This document shows, in pieces, positions 16,046-24,477 of a stretch of 33,905 nucleotides of DNA. The first letter of the stretch is position 1, and every line of letters begins with the position of its first letter. The notes under the pieces are model-generated. The model was not told where the DNA came from. It did not search any database and was given only the letters and a program-made list of their open reading frames with translations. This stretch comes from Nitrospira sp. LK70. Its GTDB lineage: Bacteria > Nitrospirota > Nitrospiria > Nitrospirales > Nitrospiraceae. The DNA is taken from assembly GCA_011090425.1 (NCBI GenBank), contig PHGD01000043.1:1-33905 (forward strand). The letters run 5' to 3'. Made by a program: the position numbers and the translations under genes.

Positions 16046-19000
16046 ATGAATCAGCTTGTCCTCATTGCTCTCCGCAGACCGTACACCTTCGTCGTCATGT
16101 CCATTCTCATCGTGTTCCTCGGGACCAAGACGATTCGTCATATGCCGACCGACGTCTTTCCGAATATCACGATTCCCGTCACCTCCGTGGTCTGGATCTA
16201 CTCCGGCATGATCCCACCGCAGGTGGAAGGGCGCATTACGTATATGTTCGAACGCTTTTTGACCTCGACGGTCGAGGGCATCAAGTATATCCATAGTCAT
16301 TCCTATTACGGCAGCAGCATCACCAACATCTTTCTCCAAGACGGAGTCGACGTGGGTCGGGCCGAAGCGGATATCGTGGGCATCGCGCAAAATGTCGTGA
16401 AGGCGCTGCCACCCGATATTTCTCCGCCCATGGTCATGCGTCTCGCGCCGTCCTCCATCCCGGTGGCCATGCTCGAAATCAGCTCCGACGAGATGACGCC
16501 CGCAGAACTCTACAATCTCACCTACATGCGAATCCGTCCCTTGATGGTCACCGTACCGGGGATCGTCCTCCCGCACCCATACGGGGGACAGGACATGCAG
16601 GTCATGGTCAACCTCGATCCGCAGAAAATGCTCGCTCGTCACCTCACGCCGTCCGATATTCACGATGTCCTGATGAAGCAATATCTCGTGTTGCCGTCCG
16701 GGGATATCAAGATCAAGCAGACCGACTGGGTGGTTTTGACGAACGCGTCACCGCTGAAGATCGATGATTTTTCAAATATTCCGATCAAGCGGGAGGGCAA
16801 CGCATATGTCTATCTGCGCGACGTCGCCTCGGTGCGCCTCATGGGCCGGGTGCAGCAGAACATGGTGCTGGTGAAGGGCAAGCAAACCGTCATCCTCGTC
16901 GCGATGAAGAGTACGGAGGCCTCGACTCTCGATGTGGTCGAGGGGATTAAAAAGATGATCCCGCGCGCCGAACGAGTCTCTCCCGCGGGTGTGAGGATCC
17001 GGCTCCTCGACGACGCCTCGACCTTCGTCAAAGATTCGATCTCCGACGTGCTCCACGAAATGCTGACCGCCGGCGCGTTGGTCGGCCTCATCGTGCTGCT
17101 GTTGCTCGGCTCCTGGCGGGCCACGGTCATCGTCTGGGTCTCGATCCCATTGTCCATCCTGACCGCCATCATCGGCCTGCATTGGCTCGAGGAGACGATC
17201 AATGTCATGACCCTGGGCGGGTTGGCGTTGGCCGTCGGTATTCTGGTCGATGATGCGACCGTGATGATCGAGAACATCGATCGTCATCTCGAAATGGGCA
17301 AGCCGCTGGAACAGGCCATCATCGATGCTGCCAATCAGATCGTCGTTCCGACGCTCGTCGCCACCCTCTGCATCGCGATCGCTTGGTTCCCGCTTTTCGA
17401 TCTCAGCGGCGTCGCCGGCTATCTGTTTAAGCCCATGGCGGAGGCCGTCATGATCGCGATGATCGCCTCCTTTATCTTCTCACGCACACTCGTGCCGACC
17501 ATGGCGAAATACATGATGAAGAGTCACCATGATCAACCACATGAACAGCAACACGAACAGCAACCCCACGGACAGCCGGCCGCCGAGCCATCGCGGAACC
17601 CCTTCGTCCGTTTTCAACAGGGGTTCGAACGCCGCTTCAACCGGTTCCGCGACGGCTACGAGACGTTGCTCAAAGGGATGATCGCTCGTCGCCGCGCTTT
17701 CGTCACCGTTTCGCTCGCCGTGGCGGTCGGTTCGATGGGCCTGTTTTTCTTCCTCGGTCGCGACTATTTCCCGGAGATCCGGTCGGGCGTCATTCAGATG
17801 CACATGCGCGCGCCGCTCGGAACACGCATCGAGGTGTCAGGACGCATTACCACGCTTGTCGCTCAGAGCATCGAGGAATTATTGCCCAATCAAGTCGAAA
17901 ACATCGTCAGCAACTGCGGCCTGCCGGTCGGGCCGCACAATCTCGCGTTCATTCCGACGCCGACGATCGGCTCACAGGATTGTGACATGACGATTCTCCT
18001 CCATGATGAAAAATCGCCGGTGTGGGACATCCGGAAGACGCTCCGCAAGGGCTTGAAGGAGCGGTATCCCGGGACCGAATTCACGTTTCAGCCGTCCGAT
18101 CTGACCGCCAAGATTCTCAACTTCGGCGCGCCCGCACCGATCGACGTGCAGGTCAACGGCCCGGACACGTACCCCAGCTACGAATACACTCTCAAGTTGG
18201 CCGATGAGTTTCGTCGAATTCCCGGCGCGAAGGACGTGGTGGTTCACCAGACGATGCGCACGCCGACGATGATGGTCGAAGGCAACCGCACGTTCGGACT
18301 CAACGTCGACAGAACCGAGAGAGATATGGCCGAAAATCTCCTCATGACGACCGCCGGGAGCCAACAAATCGATCAGATCTATTGGCTCGACCCCAGTACC
18401 GGCATGTCGTATCTGATCAATGTCTATACGCCGCAGCCGTTCATCAATAGCGTCAATAGTCTCAAGACCGTTCCGGTCGATTCCTCAAACGACCTGAGGG
18501 GTGACGTCCAGTTGCTCGGCAATTTGTCCGACCTGATACCGGAGGGAACGCCGGGCGTGATCACACACGGCAACATCATGCCGCTCTTCGACATCTATGT
18601 CTCCGTTGAAGATCGCGACCTCGGAGGGGTATTGGCGGATGTTCAGAAAGTCGCCAAGAACATGGAGGACCAGAAGCCCCGCAGTGCGGAGGTCGAGATC
18701 CACGGCCAGGCTTCATTGATGTACGACGCCTATGCCGAGTTGATTTTCGGCCTACTCGTCGCGATCATGCTGATCTATCTATTGATCGTCGTCAATTTCC
18801 AATCCTGGCTCGATCCCTTCATCATCATTACCGCCTTGCCGGGCGCCCTGGCGGGCATCGCCTGGGCCCTGTTTCTCACCCATACGCGTCTGTCCGAGCC
18901 GGCGCTGACCGGCGCCATCATGTGCATGGGCACTGCGACCGCCAATTCGATCCTCGTGGTGTCCTATGCGCGCGAGGTGCTTCAAGAGCATGGCGACGCG

Positions 19001-19237
19001 CTGCGGGCCGCGATCGAAGCCGGCGTGACCCGGTTCCGCCCGGTGCTCATGACCGCCGCGGCCATGATTTTCGGGATGGTCCCCATGGCCACGGGCTATT
19101 CACAGAACGCGCCGCTGGGTCGCGCCGTCATCGGCGGCTTGCTCATGGCCACGCTCTTCACTCTGCTTTTTGTACCCTGCGTGTATGCCATCATTTACAG
19201 CCGGCGTACGGCTAAGCTACCGAAGGAGATCATATGA
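16046..19237 (+). CDS. RND-family efflux pump permease (AcrB/MMPL-type inner membrane subunit)
   Basis: A 1063-residue RND transporter with the standard duplicated plan: TM1 near 13-30, a large periplasmic loop, TM2-6 (about 335-490), TM7 near 550, a second loop and TM8-12 (about 895-1050). TM4 keeps the proton-relay pair D402-D403 in GILVDDATVMIEN. The TM10 motif reads GTATANSILVVSYARE, so the AcrB Lys940 position is alanine (A966). A histidine/glutamine-rich stretch at 492-515 in the central cytoplasmic loop is unusual and might bind metal. GAGGAGG precedes the ATG. The next gene overlaps by 4 bp. Substrate cannot be inferred; the NxxxD-type heavy-metal (HME) signature was not seen, so drug or organic export is more likely. 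Confidence 0.93.
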   Translation: MNQLVLIALRRPYTFVVMSILIVFLGTKTIRHMPTDVFPNITIPVTSVVWIYSGMIPPQVEGRITYMFERFLTSTVEGIKYIHSHSYYGSSITNIFLQDGVDVGRAEADIVGIAQNVVKALPPDISPPMVMRLAPSSIPVAMLEISSDEMTPAELYNLTYMRIRPLMVTVPGIVLPHPYGGQDMQVMVNLDPQKMLARHLTPSDIHDVLMKQYLVLPSGDIKIKQTDWVVLTNASPLKIDDFSNIPIKREGNAYVYLRDVASVRLMGRVQQNMVLVKGKQTVILVAMKSTEASTLDVVEGIKKMIPRAERVSPAGVRIRLLDDASTFVKDSISDVLHEMLTAGALVGLIVLLLLGSWRATVIVWVSIPLSILTAIIGLHWLEETINVMTLGGLALAVGILVDDATVMIENIDRHLEMGKPLEQAIIDAANQIVVPTLVATLCIAIAWFPLFDLSGVAGYLFKPMAEAVMIAMIASFIFSRTLVPTMAKYMMKSHHDQPHEQQHEQQPHGQPAAEPSRNPFVRFQQGFERRFNRFRDGYETLLKGMIARRRAFVTVSLAVAVGSMGLFFFLGRDYFPEIRSGVIQMHMRAPLGTRIEVSGRITTLVAQSIEELLPNQVENIVSNCGLPVGPHNLAFIPTPTIGSQDCDMTILLHDEKSPVWDIRKTLRKGLKERYPGTEFTFQPSDLTAKILNFGAPAPIDVQVNGPDTYPSYEYTLKLADEFRRIPGAKDVVVHQTMRTPTMMVEGNRTFGLNVDRTERDMAENLLMTTAGSQQIDQIYWLDPSTGMSYLINVYTPQPFINSVNSLKTVPVDSSNDLRGDVQLLGNLSDLIPEGTPGVITHGNIMPLFDIYVSVEDRDLGGVLADVQKVAKNMEDQKPRSAEVEIHGQASLMYDAYAELIFGLLVAIMLIYLLIVVNFQSWLDPFIIITALPGALAGIAWALFLTHTRLSEPALTGAIMCMGTATANSILVVSYAREVLQEHGDALRAAIEAGVTRFRPVLMTAAAMIFGMVPMATGYSQNAPLGRAVIGGLLMATLFTLLFVPCVYAIIYSRRTAKLPKEII

Positions 19238-20415
19238 TCGCGACACTTGTTCGATCACGTATCGCCATTGCAGCCATTGTTCTGTGCGGATTCTATCTAG
19301 GCTATCGGGTGCATGACGCCCAAAGCGAGGCCGCCTTGCTGCGCGACAGAACGATCGAAGAGGCCGTCCCCACGGTCGCGGTCGTTTCTCCCAAGCCGAC
19401 TCCGAAGTCCGAGTCCATTGTGCTTCCCGGCACTATCGTGGGTTGGTACGAAGCACCGATCTACGCGCGCGTCACGGGCTATGTGAAGATGTGGTACAAG
19501 CGCTACGGCGACGAAGTGAAACAGGGCGATCTCCTCGCCGAAATCAGCACGCCGGATCTCGATGCCGAATATCTACAGGCTCAGGCGGATTTGGCATCAG
19601 AACGCGCCAAGTACAAACTTGCCGACGTGACTGCGAATCGCTGGATCGCGCTGCGCCCCAATCATGCTGTGTCCGAGCAGTCCATCACGGTGCAGGAACA
19701 AAACTTGAAATCTCAGGCCGCGGTGGTCAGGGCCGCCGAGCAAAAGGTCAAGAACATCGAAGCGTTCATCGGGTTCAAAAGGATCATCGCGCCGTTTGAC
19801 GGTGTCGTCATCCAGCGTAACATCAACGTCGGCGACTTGGTCAGTAAGGAGGGTAACCTCAGCACTCCCAATGCGAAATCGAACCTGTTTACAGTCGCCG
19901 TCGTCGATAAGTTGCGCCTCTTCGTCAATGTGCCCCAGACGTTCGGGCCGTTTCTCCGTCCAGGCTTGACGGCCGACGTGACTGTGGCGCCGCTGCCTCA
20001 TCGGCATTTCAACTTCCAGTTTCTGACCGTCGCTAAGGGATTTGAAATAGGCACGCGCACGGCCACCACTATTTTCACGATCGAAAATAAGGACCGAGCC
20101 CTCTGGCCCGGCACCTATGCCCAAGTCCACATGACGACGCCGATCGATCAAGAAGCCTTCATTCTGCCGTCCTCCGTATTGATCTATAAGGAACATGGCA
20201 CACAAGTGGCCGTGGTGAAGGAGGATGACCATCTGCGCTTGCAACCCATCACGGTGGACAAACTCTTCGACAACATCATCCAAGTCTCAGAGGGGATTGG
20301 CCCGAACGACCGCATCGTGAACAATCCCAGTGCCGCGTTGCTCGAAGGCTCCAAAGTGCGCATCGTGACGCCGGAGCTCGGGTACGACCTCAATCCGGAG
20401 GAATCGACCACGTGA
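19234..20415 (+). CDS. RND efflux periplasmic adaptor (membrane-fusion protein)
   Basis: A 393-residue HlyD/AcrA-type adaptor that links the inner-membrane pump to an outer-membrane channel. An N-terminal hydrophobic segment (about 9-27, AIAAIVLCGFYLGY) anchors it; there is no lipobox. The lipoyl half-motifs are seen at ARVTGYVKMWYKRYGDEVKQ and at IIAPFDGVVIQRNINVGDLV, with a short helical hairpin between them. The beta-barrel domain follows, then a membrane-proximal domain ending in GSKVRIV. Its ATG overlaps the permease stop (ATGA), so the two are translationally coupled. No outer-membrane factor gene lies nearby, so the pump must borrow a TolC-type channel encoded elsewhere. Confidence 0.92.
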   Translation: MIATLVRSRIAIAAIVLCGFYLGYRVHDAQSEAALLRDRTIEEAVPTVAVVSPKPTPKSESIVLPGTIVGWYEAPIYARVTGYVKMWYKRYGDEVKQGDLLAEISTPDLDAEYLQAQADLASERAKYKLADVTANRWIALRPNHAVSEQSITVQEQNLKSQAAVVRAAEQKVKNIEAFIGFKRIIAPFDGVVIQRNINVGDLVSKEGNLSTPNAKSNLFTVAVVDKLRLFVNVPQTFGPFLRPGLTADVTVAPLPHRHFNFQFLTVAKGFEIGTRTATTIFTIENKDRALWPGTYAQVHMTTPIDQEAFILPSSVLIYKEHGTQVAVVKEDDHLRLQPITVDKLFDNIIQVSEGIGPNDRIVNNPSAALLEGSKVRIVTPELGYDLNPEESTT

Positions 20416-20601
20416 TAGGAAGATCCCATGACGAGGAATAGGCTCCACAACATGAAGGGCTTGTATCAATAAGATCGGGTCGCCGCCTATCGATTTGACA
20501 CCCGGGTTCGAACCGATTCAACTTGTGGTGATGTGGTAGAGCGCGCCAGGACATTCGATGTGCAGGGGCCGAGTGATGGGGTTGGGCCTAGGTCATCGAG
20601 A

Positions 20602-20664
20602 GGCACAAGACAAGATCTGACCTTATGTGTTGGGGCACAAGACAAAATCTGCCCCCATGTGTTG
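20602..20664. repeat. Imperfect 31-bp direct repeat, two units
   Basis: Two units (20602-20632 and 20634-20664) share 27 of 31 bases; both begin GGCACAAGACAA and end ATGTGTTG. The second unit ends exactly where homology to a histidine kinase begins. Similar GATCTGACC-containing units occur near REP-type transposases in other genomes as far as I recall, and one such transposase lies 0.9 kb downstream. Confidence 0.65.
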
Positions 20665-20871
20665 AAGCAGGGCGAAGGCTCTGGACTTGGGCTCACCGTC
20701 GCGAGGCGGATTATCCGAAAGTTCGGCGGCGAGCTCCGCGTTGAGAGCGTCGAGGGCCGCGGTACCGCTTGCAGCGTTACGCTCTCGACCAATTCTCCCA
20801 AGGCTCTGGAGGGAAGCCTATGGACAACCGCCGCGGCCCATTCCGAACCGGAACCATCGCATTCTTCTTAG
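20665..20871 (+). pseudogene. Truncated histidine kinase, C-terminal ATPase end only
   Basis: The segment encodes GEGSGLGLTVARRIIRKFGG followed by ELRVESVEGRGTACSVTLS, which is the G2 box and last strands of a HATPase_c domain. The N, G1 and F boxes and everything before them are missing: homology starts directly after the second 31-bp repeat unit. The open frame runs back through the repeats to 20533, but that part is not kinase. The end overlaps the start of the c-haem protein gene by 52 bp, an overlap typical of a once-functional operon. It cannot act as a kinase. Confidence 0.8.
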
Positions 20872-21443
20872 TTGGACCCTGGATCGGGGCATTCTTCTTA
20901 CTTGGACTCTGGATCGGAATTCCGTTTCCATCCGCCAAGGCAAACCCACATCTCGTCGGCATTGCACCGGAGAAAGTCGCCGATTATATCCATACCGTCA
21001 TCGAAGCCGACCGCTCGCTCTACACGACTGAGATCGTCAATCGTATGCAGGAGAAAGGTATTGTCACGGCGGCTGAAGATTGGGAGCAAGACAACGCCCT
21101 CCCCCTCCCTGCCCAATTCCTTCAGCATTCAGGACGGTTGGTAGCCGAAAGTGGACGAGGCATCCGGTACAGATTGATCGGACTTTCCCCGATGTATCAA
21201 GGCAACAGTCCCGCCACAGAATTCGAATGGAAGGCCCTGACCGAACTCCAGCGGAAGCCGGATCGGCCGGTTACCGGAGTTGTGTCGAGCGGCAAGAAAC
21301 AGTACTTCCAAGCCATCTACCCAGACCGGGCTGTCTCTTCCGCCTGCATCACTTGTCACAACAGCCATCCGTTGAGCCCGAAGCGAGATTTTAAGCTAAG
21401 CGATGTGATGGGTGGGATCGCCATTACGATTCCGCTGGAGTAG
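20820..21443 (+). CDS. Membrane-anchored c-type haem protein, DUF3365/Tll0287-like sensor domain
   Basis: A 207-residue protein from the ATG at 20820 (GGAGGGAAG upstream; a 17-residue extension to 20769 lacks this). One N-terminal hydrophobic segment (about 11-36) is a signal anchor or signal peptide. The rest fits the Tll0287-like/DUF3365 domain: ADYIHTVIEADRSLYTTEIV, then QFLQHSGRLV, a PAS-like core, and the haem site C176-I-T-C-H180 followed by the conserved SPKRDFKLSDVMGG. Such domains bind one c-type haem and often serve as the periplasmic input of histidine kinases or chemoreceptors. Here the domain stands alone, right after a kinase remnant. Role: probably redox or gas sensing; partner unknown. 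Confidence 0.85.
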   Translation: MDNRRGPFRTGTIAFFLVGPWIGAFFLLGLWIGIPFPSAKANPHLVGIAPEKVADYIHTVIEADRSLYTTEIVNRMQEKGIVTAAEDWEQDNALPLPAQFLQHSGRLVAESGRGIRYRLIGLSPMYQGNSPATEFEWKALTELQRKPDRPVTGVVSSGKKQYFQAIYPDRAVSSACITCHNSHPLSPKRDFKLSDVMGGIAITIPLE

Positions 21444-21502
21444 CAGAACGCACCACGCATCATTGTCGGCTGGTGAACAAGAGGATGGTGGGTGAGAAGA
21501 CA

Positions 21503-21540
21503 TAAAGGGGTCAGGAGTAATTCATTGACTTGAACCTTTA
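21503..21540. repeat. REP-like imperfect hairpin upstream of the RAYT gene
   Basis: TAAAGG (21503-21508) pairs with CCTTTA (21535-21540), and GTCA (21510-21513) pairs with TGAC (21526-21529) inside it. It contains GGGGTCAGGAGTAATTC, a motif that commonly precedes REP-associated tyrosine transposases. It lies 22 bp before the transposase ATG. Confidence 0.5.
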
Positions 21541-21561
21541 GGATCAGCTACAACATTCGTC

Positions 21562-22233
21562 ATGCCACGCCGTCCGCGCCTCGCAGCCGGAGCTTTCTCC
21601 TATCATGTCCTGAATCGCCGTGTCGGACGCCTGTCGCTGTTTGAGGCACGGACCGACTATGTCGCCTTCGAAAAGATTTTGGCGGAAGCGCATGCCAACA
21701 CCGGCATTCGCATCGCCGCCTATTGTCTGATGCCGAATCATTGGCATCTGCTCCTCTGGCCGAAACGCGATGGAGAACTTTCCGAGGTGGTCCGTTGGAT
21801 CACCGTGACGCATACGCAACGTTGGCACGCCCACCATCAGACGGCGGGTACTGGTCCGGTCTACCAAGGTCGATTCAAATCATTTCCGGTCCAAAGGGAT
21901 GAGCATTTCCTCACGGTTGCCCGTTATGTGGAGCGCAATGCGTTGCGGGCGAGGATGGTCAAGCAAGCCGAAAACTGGCAATGGTCCAGCTTGTGGCGAC
22001 GAACGCAGGGGGATCCAAGGCTGACCACATGGCTGAGCGACTGGCCGATAGACCGCCCACGGGATTGGGTGGCGCGGGTGAATCGTCCCGAAACCGGCGA
22101 GGAACTGGAGGCCCTTCGGGTGAGCGTGCAACGCGGCCGCCCCTTTGGCGAAGAAGCCTGGGTGAAGCGGATGGCGAGGCGATTCGGAATGGAATCCACG
22201 TTACGACCCAGGGGACGCCCGAAGGGCTCATAA
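21562..22233 (+). CDS. REP-associated tyrosine transposase (RAYT, Y1/IS200-like)
   Basis: A 223-residue single-domain HUH-type transposase, which handles single-stranded DNA to move REP/BIME hairpins. MPRRPRLAAGAFSYHVLNR is the typical start. The metal-binding motif is MPNHWHLLLWP (H-W-H in place of HUH). The candidate catalytic tyrosine is in ARYVERNALRARMV. VYQGRFKSFPV and the basic end LRPRGRPKGS are also family signatures. The gene looks intact. There is no good ribosome site, as is usual for these domesticated elements. It lies alone between the haem protein gene and a convergent tpm, with a REP-like hairpin upstream. Confidence 0.92.
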   Translation: MPRRPRLAAGAFSYHVLNRRVGRLSLFEARTDYVAFEKILAEAHANTGIRIAAYCLMPNHWHLLLWPKRDGELSEVVRWITVTHTQRWHAHHQTAGTGPVYQGRFKSFPVQRDEHFLTVARYVERNALRARMVKQAENWQWSSLWRRTQGDPRLTTWLSDWPIDRPRDWVARVNRPETGEELEALRVSVQRGRPFGEEAWVKRMARRFGMESTLRPRGRPKGS

Positions 22234-22313
22234 ACACAGTCTACCGATCCGTTACGACCTCTTGTGGGTGATGACCTTGCTACAGGAAAGCACCGTATGG
22301 GTGATCTTGATGT

Positions 22314-22961
22314 TCAGCTTCTCCCCTGTCCTTTCAGCAGCCAGACATTCTCTTTGGCAGGTCCTTTTCCTTTCAATCCACCTGCAACCTCTGTGCTGGC
22401 AATGAGTGTGAGATCATACGTCGTGGCGTAATGCCGGTGGACCTCCTCGTTACTCACGGAAAACGGAGGACCTTCCATCAGGCTCTGGTCGTACTCATAG
22501 GAAATTAGTAACTGTGGCGCTTTGCCGGTTATCTCCGTGAGGTGTGCTGTGTACCGCTTGCGCAGTTCTGAGGGAAAGGCCACCAATGCGGCCCGGTCAT
22601 AGATGGCATCGACCTGGCCGAGCATCTTTCCAGACAGGTCAAAGATATCGCCGACAAAGATGTCGAGATTGTTCGCGCTCCACTGCTCGACGTTGGCGAC
22701 GGTCGTGATTTCCGGTTGCACGCCAAGTTCCAGAAATAATTGTTCAATGGCGAGTTGGCTCAATTCGGCTCCAGCCACACGATAGCCATGGGACAACAGC
22801 CAAGAGATATCCAGCGTCTTTCCACACAGGGGGACAAAGATCCGACAGCCTTTGACGACCGACAGCTCATGGAAATGTTTGATCAGGAGTGGATTGGCTT
22901 CGGCTTCGTGGAAGCCAATTTCATTGTTCTCCCACCGCTGGTGCCAAAAACTTGGGTCCAT
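22314..22961 (-). CDS. tpm: Thiopurine S-methyltransferase
   Basis: A 215-residue SAM-dependent methyltransferase from the ATG at 22961. The start fits the family N-terminus (MDPSFWHQRWENNEIGFHE). Motif I is RIFVPLCGKTLDISWLLSHG, followed by VAGAELSQLAIEQLF. IYDRAALVAFPSELRKRY is the other diagnostic block. Bacterial TPMTs methylate thiopurines and volatilise selenium and tellurium compounds, which can confer tellurite tolerance. Length matches the family. A 17-residue in-frame upstream extension is not needed and the ribosome site (AAAGGGG) is closer to 22961. It follows the pyrophosphatase gene by 88 bp on the same strand and may share its transcript. Confidence 0.93.
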   Translation of the reverse strand: MDPSFWHQRWENNEIGFHEAEANPLLIKHFHELSVVKGCRIFVPLCGKTLDISWLLSHGYRVAGAELSQLAIEQLFLELGVQPEITTVANVEQWSANNLDIFVGDIFDLSGKMLGQVDAIYDRAALVAFPSELRKRYTAHLTEITGKAPQLLISYEYDQSLMEGPPFSVSNEEVHRHYATTYDLTLIASTEVAGGLKGKGPAKENVWLLKGQGRS

Positions 22962-23049
22962 GTTAATCCCCTTTACACACGACATATTAGGAAACCGATC
23001 AGCATTGCACACACCGACGCACTACCATGCGTGGACAGCACCGCACATC

Positions 23050-23778
23050 CTACAGATTCTTCGGCCACAAGGAACTCAGCTCAGGATATTTCGTCCGATA
23101 GTCGGCGTGGCTGGCGCGAATGACTCTCAGCGCTTCTTCCCGCCCATACACACTCGTGATTTCCACCTTGTGATGAATCGTCCCCGGCGCACTCTTATAG
23201 GTCAGAAAATAATGTTGCAAGCGATCCATGAGCGCTTTCGGGCATTGTGAAACATCCGTGAAGTTGCCATACACCGCATCGTCGCGCATCACAGCGATGA
23301 TCTTGTCGTCGGCTTCACCGCCGTCAGCCAGGCTCAACCCGCCGATCGGCAGCGCTGTCAGGAGGATGTCGCTGTGCGGAATGCTCTTTTCCGATAACAC
23401 GCAGATGTCGAGCGGATCGCCGTCCCCGACCATGTCCTTGCGGCGGGCTCGCTTGGCGAAGATGCCCGCCACCTGGCTTCCAGAGTACGTCTGCGGAATA
23501 AGCCCATAATAGACCGGGCAGAAATTGGAAAACCGCTGCGGTCGGTCCACCTTGAGGAAGCCGCTGCTCTTGTCCACTTCATACTTGACTGTATCGGTCG
23601 GGACGATTTCGATGTAGGCCGTCACCACGTCCGGGGCTTCCTCCCCGATAGACACACCGTGCCACGGATGCGCCTTGAACATCAGCCCGAGCAGACGCTG
23701 AAAAGGATCGCTTCCCCCGCGTACCTCAGGCGTCTTGCTTGTGTCTTCTCCCCTTCTCTTCCCATTCTTCTCTTTCAT
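23050..23778 (-). CDS. ppa: Family I inorganic pyrophosphatase (long form)
   Basis: A protein of 242 residues from the ATG at 23778 (GGAGG upstream; an alternative ATG at 23802 adds eight residues). It carries the family I core: IEIVPTDTVKYEVDKSSGFL, the YYGLIPQTY strand and the metal-binding signature GDGDPLDICVLSE. It hydrolyses PPi to two phosphates in the cytosol and pulls biosynthetic reactions forward. It is longer than the roughly 175-residue E. coli type, with about 60 extra N-terminal residues, the first 20 charged. This resembles the longer bacterial and eukaryotic forms. It is probably co-transcribed with tpm. Confidence 0.92.
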   Translation of the reverse strand: MKEKNGKRRGEDTSKTPEVRGGSDPFQRLLGLMFKAHPWHGVSIGEEAPDVVTAYIEIVPTDTVKYEVDKSSGFLKVDRPQRFSNFCPVYYGLIPQTYSGSQVAGIFAKRARRKDMVGDGDPLDICVLSEKSIPHSDILLTALPIGGLSLADGGEADDKIIAVMRDDAVYGNFTDVSQCPKALMDRLQHYFLTYKSAPGTIHHKVEITSVYGREEALRVIRASHADYRTKYPELSSLWPKNL

Positions 23779-24006
23779 GTCCCCTCCGCATTTACCGACC
23801 ATCCCAGCGACCTGCCACTCTTGGAATCGGGACCTCAGTATAACCTGGGAACTTGATAGGTCAATAGTTTCCCACCGTTGGCCTATGGCAACTCCTCGCG
23901 TGAAAACGATGAGGCGGCGTTAGGAACCGCGTTTGCTATGTGGTGTATTTTGCAGACTTGGCGTACAATCTCTCTGTGACGAGTCGGCCTTCTTCTGGAG
24001 GCTCAG

Positions 24007-24318
24007 ATGGTACGGAGCAATCACGAGCAACCCTACCGAGAGCGTGCCTTGAAGTTATTCCCCTGGATTTGTGCTCACTGTGGACGCGAATTTGACGGCA
24101 AGAAGCTAAGCCAACTCACAGTCCATCACAAGGACCATAACCACCACAATAATCCCCTAGACGGCAGCAACTGGGAGTTACTCTGCCTCTACTGTCACGA
24201 CAATGAGCATCAGCGTGATCAGGTAGGTGCTGGTTCACACGAATCCCCGTCGAGTCGAGAGCCGGACAGACCCTTCACACCTTTCGCCAATTTGCTCAAA
24301 CGCAATACCCCAACGTGA
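24007..24318 (+). CDS. HNH nuclease family protein (YajD-like)
   Basis: A 103-residue protein with a complete small HNH domain. CxxC pairs at C22/C25 and C60/C63 bind structural zinc. The ββα-metal motif includes H40-H41 and N55, with H64 and H68 in CLYCHDNEH. GGAGG lies five bases before the ATG. YajD-type proteins are widespread housekeeping-like HNH proteins of unclear role; no restriction or phage partner genes are adjacent. The C-terminal 30 residues are low-complexity and probably disordered. Confidence 0.88.
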   Translation: MVRSNHEQPYRERALKLFPWICAHCGREFDGKKLSQLTVHHKDHNHHNNPLDGSNWELLCLYCHDNEHQRDQVGAGSHESPSSREPDRPFTPFANLLKRNTPT

Positions 24319-24411
24319 TCAAGCCGGCCCAGCTTTCTCCTCCCACAGCAGAAACGCAACGACTGAACATCTCGCGCACTACCGTATTTCAAGCGGTCAG
24401 GAAGGTAGCAA

Positions 24412-24444
24412 GGGGGTCGGAAGGCCTACGCCGATCCGACCCCC
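24412..24444. repeat. Strong G/C hairpin between the HNH and TPR genes
   Basis: GGGGGTCGGA (24412-24421) pairs perfectly with TCCGACCCCC (24435-24444) around a 13-base loop. It lies between the ends of convergent genes. No T run follows on either strand, so it may act as a bidirectional pause/terminator or be a REP-type element related to the GGGGTCAGG motif at 21507. Confidence 0.6.
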
Positions 24445-24477
24445 AAACTCCTCGGTCCTTTTGTCGTTCTCTGCCCG

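Noticed and set aside
15989..17803. Several long minus-strand ORFs rich in Asp, His and Arg inside the RND permease gene
   Set aside because: They are shadows of a GC-rich gene, with no family match or start signals.
20500..20560. tRNA-like pieces (GGTTCGAACC and GGTAGAGCGC) downstream of the adaptor gene
   Set aside because: The stems do not pair on either strand, the order of arms is wrong and there is no anticodon arm, so this is probably chance.
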